Origin: Paraflavitalea pollutisoli
GTDB taxonomy: Bacteria; Bacteroidota; Bacteroidia; Chitinophagales; Chitinophagaceae
Direction of reading: 5' to 3'
DNA: 64,000 bases
Assembly (NCBI RefSeq): GCF_029360705.1
Contig: NZ_JARKMX010000001.1
Coordinates: 248,001-312,000 of the forward strand
This document shows positions 43,343 through 55,116 of this stretch, one piece after another (the first letter of the stretch is position 1; each line of letters begins with the position of its first letter). A program made the translations under genes and the position numbers. The notes beneath the pieces were generated by a model, which saw only the letters and a list, made by a program, of their open reading frames with translations, was not told where the DNA came from and searched no databases.

Positions 43343-43989
43343 GTAACAAAAGAAGAAAGATCAACGGTGGACTGTACCTGGTCGTCGATCCGGCTACGGG
43401 CGAAGACTATTTGCTGCCGGCCCTGCGGTCCGCCATGGAGGGTGGCGTAGATATCGTGCAGATCTGGGATCATTGGCTGCATGGGCAGGATAAGCGCTCA
43501 TTGGTATCGAAAATATGCGCCCTGGCGCACCAACACGATCTTCCGGTATTGATCAATGAAGATTGGTCATTGGCGCAGGATACCCAATTGGATGGTGTGC
43601 ACTTCGACGAGCCGCCTGCTGATCTTGCCTCCATCAGGGCATTGGTTGGTCGTGACCTACTGATCGGTATTACCTGTGGTAATGATCTGGAGAAAGTAAC
43701 CTGGGCCGAAAGCAACCAACTGGATTACATTTCCTTTTGCTCCATGTTCCCTTCCACTTCGGCAGGCACCTGTGAGTTGGTGACCATTGAAACGGTACAG
43801 GCGGCACGCCGTATTACTGCCCTGCCTATTTTCCTGGCAGGTGGTATTACGCTCGACAATCTACCGGGACTGGTGGCCACACCTATGAATGGCATCGCCG
43901 TGATCAGTGGCATCATGCGTGCAGCAGATCCAGCCAAGGCTTCGGCTGCCTATAAACAAACTCTAGTACAGCAATTAAAACAACGATAA
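43333..43989 (+). CDS. ThiE/TenI-like TIM-barrel protein with altered active site
   Basis: 218 aa; start at 43333 or at the Met two codons on. The frame fits thiamine-phosphate synthase: GLYLVVD, VDIVQIWDHW, LPVLINEDW, LDGVHFDE, LLIGITCG, LDYISFCSMFPSTSAG, IFLAGGI, and GIAVISGIM. Compared by eye with B. subtilis ThiE, Arg59 and Lys61 read Trp45 and His47, Asp93 is Glu, Asp112 is lost and Lys159 is Ala, while Gln57 and Asn92 persist. The residues that hold HMP-pyrophosphate are thus mostly gone. It may act as a TenI-like tautomerase or on another substrate; a plain ThiE call would mislead. Confidence 0.82.
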   Translation: MDMSNKRRKINGGLYLVVDPATGEDYLLPALRSAMEGGVDIVQIWDHWLHGQDKRSLVSKICALAHQHDLPVLINEDWSLAQDTQLDGVHFDEPPADLASIRALVGRDLLIGITCGNDLEKVTWAESNQLDYISFCSMFPSTSAGTCELVTIETVQAARRITALPIFLAGGITLDNLPGLVATPMNGIAVISGIMRAADPAKASAAYKQTLVQQLKQR

Positions 43990-43991
43990 TC

Positions 43992-44228
43992 ATGCAACCA
44001 TCATTGCTCGATAAACTGGCTTGCCCGATGGATAAGGGCGATCTGTCGCTGAACATTTATACCCGCGACACAACAGGAAATATTATTGAAGGTATGCTGC
44101 ATTGCGCCCACTGTAATCGGCAGTATCCGATCATTTACGGGTTGCCCATTCTGGCGCCCGATGAGTACCGCCAGCCCACACTCGAAAACAATATCACCCG
44201 GCACTGGCCCAAAGAACTGACCAACTGA
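43992..44228 (+). CDS. Trm112-like (UPF0434) zinc-ribbon protein
   Basis: 78 aa. It matches the Trm112/UPF0434 pattern: LLDKLACPMDKGDL, then LHCAHCNRQYPIIYGLPIL. The second Cys of the first knuckle is Asp, so zinc binding would use three Cys at most. In eukaryotes and archaea, Trm112 binds and activates methyltransferases; bacterial members are little studied. It is 2 bp after the ThiE-like gene and is the last gene of the operon that opens with a methyltransferase, which suggests a pair. A terminator follows at 44249. Confidence 0.85.
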   Translation: MQPSLLDKLACPMDKGDLSLNIYTRDTTGNIIEGMLHCAHCNRQYPIIYGLPILAPDEYRQPTLENNITRHWPKELTN

Positions 44229-44248
44229 TCGGAGTGCCGTTAAAAGAC

Positions 44249-44281
44249 AACAGGAACCTGCGCAAAGCGGGCTCCTGTTTC
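44249..44281. terminator. Terminator between convergent units
   Basis: AACAGGA (44249-44255) pairs with TCCTGTT (44273-44279), with inner CC/GG pairs. T-rich sequence flanks it on both strands, so it can end the riboswitch operon and the GLPGLI gene. Confidence 0.65.
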
Positions 44282-44316
44282 TATTGGCATGAGAAATGAG
44301 ACTAACTGGTAGCGAT

Positions 44317-45135
44317 CTAGTTCGAGAAGCGAATGGTGCCCCTTGTGTTGGGCGCATTCAATTGCATCTCTTTCATCAGTTTGTTCCTCTCTTCGTCAAA
44401 CTCCTTGCGGGTAACCTTCTTTCCTTTCGAAGGCTCTTTGACCAGGGCTACATCTATTTTAGGAGATACTTCGAGCGCTTTGTAAACGGTACGCCCGTTG
44501 TTGATATCGATGGCCAATACCAGGCCGGGCAACTGACCGGCAAAATCGGGGCTCACGGATACCGGAACCGCCGTGGTAAACCAAGCTGTGATATTCGCGG
44601 TATCCTGCACTTCCTGGCGGGTGGCTTCTCCGTTCGACATACTCATCGTAAACCTGGTAGCGATGCGTTGGGCGATAGCTTGCTGGCATGTGTAACCCAG
44701 TATCTTACGCGTTTCACCGGTCAGCTTCCAATTGAGTTTGGAGATGCTGTCGGCAATCAGGAAATTCTTGGTGCCCAGTTCCCGCTGCTCCACAACAGTA
44801 CTGTTGTTATGGTCGGTATAGGTTACGTCATCCTGACCAGCTGCCATCACCCGCACCTGTAATTGCCTGCCGTCACCACCCACTGCATTTTGAAAAGCCT
44901 GCTCGTCCGATTCATCAGGCGGTAACTGCCGGCGTAAAGACTTCCCATTGGTAAACAAGATCTCCACTTTATCCGTTCTGGTACGCGGAATTGCCTGCTG
45001 CAGTCGTTCATCGCCGCCCTGAAACCGGATGGTCATCTCTACGGTTCTTTCGTATAGTATCTTGCCTTCGGTTTGCTGTGCCTGGGAATTCATTGCACCC
45101 AATAGGGCGAAACATCCTATCCATATCTTTTTCAT
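44317..45135 (-). CDS. GLPGLI-family secreted protein
   Basis: 272 aa from a start at 45135 that opens a signal peptide (MKKIWIGCFALLG, ending SQAQ); the longer frame has no homologous look. The C-terminal half has the family motif QLPGLVLAIDINNG, a variant of GLPGLI, and the Cys-containing GYTCQQAI segment. The family is restricted to Bacteroidota, periplasmic or outer-membrane-linked, function unknown. It is divergent from a two-component system (130 bp apart), so it may be a target. Its -7 box TAGCTTTG lies at 45164-45157. Confidence 0.85.
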   Translation of the reverse strand: MKKIWIGCFALLGAMNSQAQQTEGKILYERTVEMTIRFQGGDERLQQAIPRTRTDKVEILFTNGKSLRRQLPPDESDEQAFQNAVGGDGRQLQVRVMAAGQDDVTYTDHNNSTVVEQRELGTKNFLIADSISKLNWKLTGETRKILGYTCQQAIAQRIATRFTMSMSNGEATRQEVQDTANITAWFTTAVPVSVSPDFAGQLPGLVLAIDINNGRTVYKALEVSPKIDVALVKEPSKGKKVTRKEFDEERNKLMKEMQLNAPNTRGTIRFSN

Positions 45136-45156
45136 ATCGTTGCTTGATTTTGAATT

Positions 45157-45164
45157 CAAAGCTA
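45157..45164 (-). promoter_or_regulatory. -7 box of the GLPGLI gene
   Basis: TAGCTTTG on the minus strand, a perfect TAnnTTTG, about 22 bp before the ATG at 45135. Confidence 0.5.
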
Positions 45165-45185
45165 CAGGGGGGCATCCGCAAGGCA

Positions 45186-45223
45186 GGTTAATACACCTTG
45201 GTTTAATGTTAATTAAGGTTAAA
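45186..45223. repeat. GGTTAAT-like direct repeats in a divergent regulatory region
   Basis: GGTTAAT (45186), GGTTTAAT (45200) and GGTTAAA (45217) stand in the same orientation, 14 and 17 bp apart, between the GLPGLI and histidine-kinase promoters. They are candidate sites for the adjacent OmpR-type regulator. Confidence 0.4.
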
Positions 45224-45251
45224 GCTGCCATCTCTGAAATTGGCAAAAACT

Positions 45252-45259
45252 TACATTTG
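45252..45259 (+). promoter_or_regulatory. -7 box directly before the histidine kinase start
   Basis: TACATTTG, a perfect TAnnTTTG, ends 6 bp before the ATG at 45266, predicting a leaderless or nearly leaderless mRNA. Confidence 0.5.
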
Positions 45260-45265
45260 TAACAC

Positions 45266-46738
45266 ATGTCGGCTATCCGCTCCAAAATATCAGCTTCTTT
45301 TTCGCTTGTGCTCATGGTACTGGCCATCCTGGCCATTGTCATTTTTCAGGGATATTGGCTGCGCAATAACTACCGCGACGAAGTCCAAAACCTCGAGCTT
45401 CGTACCAACTTGCTTTTCAGGGAAACGATCCAGCAGTACCAGATAGAGAAATTGAAGTTGGATACCAACATGAAGTTCCGGGTCACCGACCGTCGCCGCG
45501 ATGCAAATGCCACTTTTGAAACATTCTCTTACAGAGACTCTGTACGGCAGCGGAAGCCACGTATCGCATCAATAGTTTATACACTTAATAAGACTTTTCG
45601 GTCCAATAACCTGGATTCGCTAAAGGGGCATATCAATTCGATCCGGATCGAACCGCCACCTGGAGCAGTAGGGGCTATTACTGCCAGAAGGCAACCCGGA
45701 GATCATATTCTTCAATTTCTGCAGGGTGTTGATTCTCTTCAGGATTCTATCACCGTGAAAGAAGCGACGCTGCGGTATGGTAAGATGCTGCAATCGGAAA
45801 AGCTCTCGATTCCATTTGTCATTTTACGGGAGAATGGTGTCAGCAGCGGACCGGATGAGGTCATCAACGACAACCGGATCACTATGGGTTTTTCGAACCC
45901 CTATACGTTGATTTTGCAATTGGAGAACACGGTACCTTATCTGATCAACAAACTCACCCCGCAGCTACTGGTTTCCTTGTTGCTGATCACGCTCACCATA
46001 TTTTCATTTGTACTGATGTATCGCAGCCTTCGACGGCAACACAAGCTCACCAGGCTAAAGAATGATTTCATCAGCAATATTACCCATGAACTGAAGACGC
46101 CTATTGCCACGGTTAGCGTAGCGATCGAGGCGCTCAAAAACTTTAATGCGCTGCACGATCCGCAACGAACCGCCGAATACCTGGATATCTCTGCCAATGA
46201 ATTGCAAAGGCTGTCCTTGCTGGTGGATAAAGTGCTGAAACTATCCATGTTTGAGAAACAGCAGATCGAGTTGAGTGAAGAGCCTTTCGATCTCAAAGAA
46301 CTGGTCGACGAAGTGGTCGCCTCTATGAGGCTCCAGTTTGAGAAGTACAGGGCCAAGGTAAGCCTGGAAATGCAGGGGAGCGATTTTGTTATCCGCGGCG
46401 ACCGCATGCACATTACCAGCGTGATCTTTAACCTGCTGGATAACGCACTCAAATACAGCAAAGCAAACCCTACGATACAGATCGACCTGGTATCACAACA
46501 GCAGTACGTGGAAATGAGTGTCACTGATAATGGTATCGGTATCTCGGCAGAGTACCAGCGTAAGATATTCGATAAGTTTTTCCGCGTACCGACTGGCGAT
46601 ACGCACAATGTAAAAGGATATGGCCTGGGCCTTAGCTATGTGGCTTACATCATGGATCGGCACAATGGCCTGATCAATGTGGAAAGTCAGCCCGGTATCG
46701 GAACCCGCTTCACCACCAAATTGCCCAAACTCGCATGA
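45266..46738 (+). CDS. Membrane sensor histidine kinase
   Basis: 490 aa. Two membrane segments (about residues 10-32 and 232-252) frame a periplasmic sensor domain with no recognised fold. The kinase core has the phospho-acceptor His near residue 275 in ITHELKTPIATV, N box NLLDNALKYS, G1 DNGIGI, and G2 GYGLGLSYV. There is no HAMP domain, as is common in Bacteroidota kinases. It overlaps the response-regulator gene by 4 bp (ATGA), so the two form a cognate pair. Confidence 0.95.
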   Translation: MSAIRSKISASFSLVLMVLAILAIVIFQGYWLRNNYRDEVQNLELRTNLLFRETIQQYQIEKLKLDTNMKFRVTDRRRDANATFETFSYRDSVRQRKPRIASIVYTLNKTFRSNNLDSLKGHINSIRIEPPPGAVGAITARRQPGDHILQFLQGVDSLQDSITVKEATLRYGKMLQSEKLSIPFVILRENGVSSGPDEVINDNRITMGFSNPYTLILQLENTVPYLINKLTPQLLVSLLLITLTIFSFVLMYRSLRRQHKLTRLKNDFISNITHELKTPIATVSVAIEALKNFNALHDPQRTAEYLDISANELQRLSLLVDKVLKLSMFEKQQIELSEEPFDLKELVDEVVASMRLQFEKYRAKVSLEMQGSDFVIRGDRMHITSVIFNLLDNALKYSKANPTIQIDLVSQQQYVEMSVTDNGIGISAEYQRKIFDKFFRVPTGDTHNVKGYGLGLSYVAYIMDRHNGLINVESQPGIGTRFTTKLPKLA

Positions 46739-47427
46739 GCAAGACCAAAATACTCTACGTAGAAGATGAAATGTTTCTCGGAAAGATCGTCAAGGAAAGT
46801 CTCGAAAGCCGCGGATTTGAAGTGGTGATGGAAAGCGACGGAGCAGATGTGCTGCAGACGTTTAAACGAATCAACCCGGAGGTTTGTGTGCTGGATGTGA
46901 TGTTGCCCAACAAAGATGGTTTTACCCTGGCAGGCGAGATCCGGGAAGTAGATCAGAAAGTGCCGATCATATTCCTGACTGCCAAGACGCAGACCGATGA
47001 CCTTGTCAAAGGGTTTTCTACCGGCGCTAATGACTATATCAGAAAGCCGTTCAGTATGGAGGAGTTGATCGTGCGTATCGACAATGCCATGCGTTACCGC
47101 CGCAATGACCGGCCTATATCAGGCAATCCGGATGAAGTGAAGCTGGGGAAGTTTCAGTTTCACCTCACCCGCCAAACTTTGATGGCCGGCCGGGAAGAAA
47201 AAAAACTATCATTCCGGGAAAGCGAATTGCTCAAATTGCTGTACGAGAACCGGGATAAGATCATAGATAGAAAAGACATACTCACCTTGCTATGGGGCAA
47301 CGACTCCTTCTTCAACTCACGTAATCTGGATGTGTACATCACCAAATTGCGCGGTTACCTGAAAGACGACGATAGCCTCGCCATCATCACCATTAAAGGG
47401 ATTGGCTATCGCTTCATCATTGCGTAA
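46735..47427 (+). CDS. OmpR-family response regulator
   Basis: 230 aa. The receiver domain has the acidic pair EDE near residue 10, the phospho-acceptor Asp in VLDVMLPNKDG near 54, and Lys in RKPF near 104. The C-terminal winged helix has RESELLKLLYENRDKIIDRKDIL and LDVYITKLRGYLKDDDSLAIITIKGIGYRF. It is the partner of the preceding kinase and is convergent with the small membrane-protein gene 9 bp away. The divergent GLPGLI gene is a likely target, inferred from position and the repeats at 45186-45223. Confidence 0.95.
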   Translation: MSKTKILYVEDEMFLGKIVKESLESRGFEVVMESDGADVLQTFKRINPEVCVLDVMLPNKDGFTLAGEIREVDQKVPIIFLTAKTQTDDLVKGFSTGANDYIRKPFSMEELIVRIDNAMRYRRNDRPISGNPDEVKLGKFQFHLTRQTLMAGREEKKLSFRESELLKLLYENRDKIIDRKDILTLLWGNDSFFNSRNLDVYITKLRGYLKDDDSLAIITIKGIGYRFIIA

Positions 47428-47436
47428 TGAACTGCG

Positions 47437-47727
47437 TTAAGGCCTGGCTACAGAAGTCTTGCTGAAGGCAGCGCGCCGTTGCCATACCCACATGATCGTA
47501 AAACTGGGAATGAAATCGAGGCCGGGCAATATTTCCTCTATGAAGTTGAACAAGCCTCCAAAAGCGCCTCTCCATCCACCAAACATGCGGTAGAAAATAA
47601 GGCCGGAGATAGGAGCCCAGATAATATCGCCGAATTCTCCGAGAATCGGCAACGCATAACTGGCATACCCAATGAGATCCAATAAGATACATAAGATCAG
47701 AGAAGGTCTGGCAGTGTTGCTGTTCAT
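47437..47727 (-). CDS. Small membrane protein, conserved in Bacteroidota
   Basis: 96 aa. Several hydrophobic segments: LILCILLDLIGYASYALPILGEFGDIIWAPISGLIFY and PGLDFIPSFTIMWVW. The pattern with GEFGDIIWAPIS and FIEEILPG recurs in many Bacteroidota hypothetical proteins and is shared by no named transporter I know. It is probably integral to the inner membrane; function unknown. Confidence 0.75.
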   Translation of the reverse strand: MNSNTARPSLILCILLDLIGYASYALPILGEFGDIIWAPISGLIFYRMFGGWRGAFGGLFNFIEEILPGLDFIPSFTIMWVWQRRAAFSKTSVARP

Positions 47728-47797
47728 CGGCTGTTAGCGTTTTTTAGGAAGACGCATAAAAGCCGTCAATAGTTGTATCGCCAGCCTCCCGGAACAA

Positions 47798-52156
<4,359 letters not shown>

Positions 52157-52332
52157 GGTTTTTGATGGGATATTCGAATAGTAAATAACTGCAAAACAAT
52201 GATTTCTATTGAACGCCCGCCCGCTTTTTTTCGCAGAATAAGAGATTTACCGTAAAAACACTGCCATAATTCACCAGAAAAGACGGGGTAGGTACTAACA
52301 GGGGCGCTTTTGGCCAACACCAGCACATAACG

Positions 52333-52366
52333 TAAAACGCCGGATGGAAGGTATCCACCCGGCGTT
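52333..52366 (-). terminator. mqnC terminator
   Basis: 8-bp stem (AACGCCGG 52336-52343 with CCGGCGTT 52359-52366) with further inner pairing; on the minus strand it is followed by TTTT. It ends the mqnC transcript. Confidence 0.7.
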
Positions 52367-52405
52367 CTGTCAATAAAGTTTGATATCTGTCAAAGCGATA
52401 GCGCG

Positions 52406-53530
52406 TTAATAGTCGATTACCTGCTCTTCGATCACACGTGGCATTTCTCTGAATTCGTATTGCTGGTTGCGCAATTGGGGTTCGAAACCGGCTTCGCGGA
52501 TGGCCTGTTGGATGCTCTTGTAGGTAAAGCGGTGGGGTGCCCCGGCAGCGCTTACCACATTTTCTTCCAGCATAATACTACCAAAGTCATTGGCGCCGCC
52601 ATGCAGGCAGATCTGGGCCGTTTGCTTACCCACAGTGAGCCAGGACGCCTGGATATTCTTGACATTGGGCAACATGATACGGCTGATGGCGATCATGCGA
52701 ATGTATTCGTCGGCAGTGGTCAGGTTGTGCACGCCGCGAATCCGGGTCAACAAGGTGTCCACATCCTGGAAAGTCCAGGGGATGAAAGCCAGGAACCCTT
52801 TGGCTGATTCGGGCTTGCGGCTTTGTACTTCGCGGAGCTTGACCAGGTGCTCAAAGCGCTCCCGTAGGGTTTCCACATGACCAAACATCATGGTAGCAGA
52901 GGTGGTAATGTCCAGTTTGTGGGCTTCGTGCATAATATCCAGCCATTCCTGCGAGCCACATTTGCCTTTAGAGATCAACCGGCGTACACGATCCACCAGG
53001 ATCTCTGCGCCGGCGCCGGGCAAGCTATCCATGCCAGCTTCCTTCAAGGTCGCCAACACTTCCCGGTGCGTCGATTTCTCCAGTTTGGTGATATGCGCTA
53101 TTTCGGGTGGCCCGAGGGTATGTAACTTCAGGTTGGGATATAACTGCTTCAGTTCGCGGAAAAGATCGGCATAAAACTGCAGCCCCAGCTTGGGATGGTG
53201 ACCGCCCTGCAACAACAATTGATCTCCGCCCCAAAGAATGGTTTGATCGATCTTTTTCTTATAGGTATCTATATCGGTAATATATGCGTCGGCATGCCCA
53301 GGGATGCGGTAGAAGTTGCAGAACTTACAATTGGCTGTGCATACATTCGTGGTGTTCACGTTGCGGTCTATTTGCCAGGTTACCTTATTATACGGTACCT
53401 GTTTCTTTCTGAGCTCGTTGGCCACAAACATCAGCTCGCTGAGCGGAGCTTCCTCAAATAAATGCATGCCTTCCTCAATGGTCAGGAACTCAAACTGCAG
53501 GGCTTTCGAATAGAGATCGTCTGTTTTCAT
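52406..53530 (-). CDS. mqnC: Cyclic dehypoxanthinyl futalosine synthase
   Basis: 374 aa, standard length. This radical-SAM enzyme cyclises dehypoxanthinyl futalosine in the futalosine route to menaquinone. The iron-sulfur ligands are in CTANCKFC (Cys64, Cys68, Cys71), followed by FYRIPGHADAY. Further signatures: LLQGGHHPKLGLQFY, LGPPEIAH, and GANDFGSIMLEENVVSAAG. No other mqn gene is adjacent. The start follows a perfect -7 box TACTTTTG (53555-53548). Confidence 0.95.
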   Translation of the reverse strand: MKTDDLYSKALQFEFLTIEEGMHLFEEAPLSELMFVANELRKKQVPYNKVTWQIDRNVNTTNVCTANCKFCNFYRIPGHADAYITDIDTYKKKIDQTILWGGDQLLLQGGHHPKLGLQFYADLFRELKQLYPNLKLHTLGPPEIAHITKLEKSTHREVLATLKEAGMDSLPGAGAEILVDRVRRLISKGKCGSQEWLDIMHEAHKLDITTSATMMFGHVETLRERFEHLVKLREVQSRKPESAKGFLAFIPWTFQDVDTLLTRIRGVHNLTTADEYIRMIAISRIMLPNVKNIQASWLTVGKQTAQICLHGGANDFGSIMLEENVVSAAGAPHRFTYKSIQQAIREAGFEPQLRNQQYEFREMPRVIEEQVIDY

Positions 53531-53547
53531 ATCGTCACATTAAAGAA

Positions 53548-53555
53548 CAAAAGTA
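53548..53555 (-). promoter_or_regulatory. -7 box of mqnC
   Basis: TACTTTTG on the minus strand, 17 bp before the ATG at 53530. No TTG is seen at the matching upstream distance. Confidence 0.45.
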
Positions 53556-53725
53556 CTAAACGATCGGTTTTACCCGTGCGCAGGTATTTTTTATTCCGCC
53601 GGCAACTTCTTTTGCCCCAAAACCAGTAACTTAATGACAATAACCAATAATCGTCGTTTATCGGACGATAACTGCATTTGGCAGACAAATCCAGCGCGTA
53701 CCCGGGAAAATTAGTAAAATAGCCT

Positions 53726-54928
53726 ATGCGATTGCGCTCCATCACTACTCTGCTATGTTTGACCCTGGCCAGCCTATCCCTGTCAGCGCAGGAAGTCTTT
53801 GTTCCCCCTCCCGCCAGGCACATCACCAGCTTTGGATTCAGGATGCTGACCGGTGGCATCGTTACCCTCCGGGCCAAGCTCGGTAACTTTTCCGACTCCC
53901 TGACTTTCATCCTGGATACCGGCAGCGGCGGTATTTCGCTCGATTCGGCCACGGTGGCAGAAAAAAAGATCCCATCCGTTCCCAGCGACCGTACCATCCG
54001 GGGTATTGCCGGCAGTATGATCGTTCGCTTTGCGAATAACCATACCCTGCACCTGCCGGGCCTCGATGTAGACAGCCTTAACTTTCACATCAACGATTAC
54101 GATATCCTCACCAGCGCCTACGGAGAAAAAATTGATGGCATCATCGGGTATAGCTTCCTTTCGCGGTATATTGTTAAGATCGACTACGACAGCTCAAAGA
54201 TCCACGTCTTTACCAAAGGATCGATCAAGTATCCACGGGGTGGCTTTATGTTGAAACCGCAATTGCAGTACATCCCGATATTGAGCGCCGGGGTAAAAGA
54301 TGCCCGCGACCTGTCGACAAGGGTTTATTTCGATACCGGCGCCGGTATGTGCCTGCTCATGACCTCCGACTATGTCAACGACAGTGGTGTCGTCGGCAAG
54401 CGCCGTAAGTGGTATGCTACACAGGCTGAAGGTTTGGGCGGCAAAGCGCCCATGAAGCAAGGTATCGTTAAGCAGGTAAGGCTGGGGCCTTATAAGTTCC
54501 GGAATGTGCCCACCTATATATTCGACGACGAATACAATGTGATACAATACCCGGCTTTAGGCGGCCTCATTGGCAACGACCTCTTGCGCCGATTCAACCT
54601 GATCATCAATTACGACAGGCCCGAGATACACCTGCTGCCGAATTCGCATTTCAAGGACGTATTCGACTACGCCTATACCGGCCTGGGCATGTATGTGGTC
54701 GACGGGGAGATCCTCGTGGTAGATGTCATGCCGGGTTCTCCCGCAGAAGTAGCTGGGTTCAAACCAGACGACCTGATCATTGCGGTGCAGAATAACTTTT
54801 CCAAGAATATCCAAACGTACAAGAACCTGATGCAAACGCCGGGCGAGCGCTTGAAGATCCTCGTGTTGCGCGACGGCGGGCCGGTGGTGCTTACGCTGAA
54901 AGTGAAGAACATCCTGACTGGTCGGTAG
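53726..54928 (+). CDS. Secreted aspartyl protease with two DTG motifs and PDZ
   Basis: 400 aa, signal peptide about residues 1-20 (SLSAQ). The first retropepsin-like lobe has FILDTGSGG (Asp65) and the second YFDTGAGM (Asp about 203), with hydrophobic psi-loop sequences GIIGYSFL and GLIGNDLLRRF after each. This gives a single-chain two-lobed aspartyl protease layout as in pepsins. A PDZ domain follows (about 310-395, VMPGSPAEVAGFKPDDLIIAV). It probably acts in the periplasm or at the surface. It is monocistronic. Confidence 0.88.
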   Translation: MRLRSITTLLCLTLASLSLSAQEVFVPPPARHITSFGFRMLTGGIVTLRAKLGNFSDSLTFILDTGSGGISLDSATVAEKKIPSVPSDRTIRGIAGSMIVRFANNHTLHLPGLDVDSLNFHINDYDILTSAYGEKIDGIIGYSFLSRYIVKIDYDSSKIHVFTKGSIKYPRGGFMLKPQLQYIPILSAGVKDARDLSTRVYFDTGAGMCLLMTSDYVNDSGVVGKRRKWYATQAEGLGGKAPMKQGIVKQVRLGPYKFRNVPTYIFDDEYNVIQYPALGGLIGNDLLRRFNLIINYDRPEIHLLPNSHFKDVFDYAYTGLGMYVVDGEILVVDVMPGSPAEVAGFKPDDLIIAVQNNFSKNIQTYKNLMQTPGERLKILVLRDGGPVVLTLKVKNILTGR

Positions 54929-55116
54929 TAGATTAATAATCAGAGCCTTATGGGTTAATTGCGCCAATAATGGTCGGATTTAAACTTTATACCCCAACTT
55001 GTCGTTAATTTGCTGTCCCCCTTACTGCCGGCGACAGACGATCATATACCGGAATAATCGAAATGGTAGTTTCGTGATTGTCAGGTCGGTCTGTGAGCAA
55101 AAGAAAGGAATAATCC

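Noticed and set aside
43333-43989. Plain annotation as thiE
   Set aside because: The barrel is ThiE-like but residues that bind the pyrophosphate are replaced; the gene symbol would overstate the evidence.
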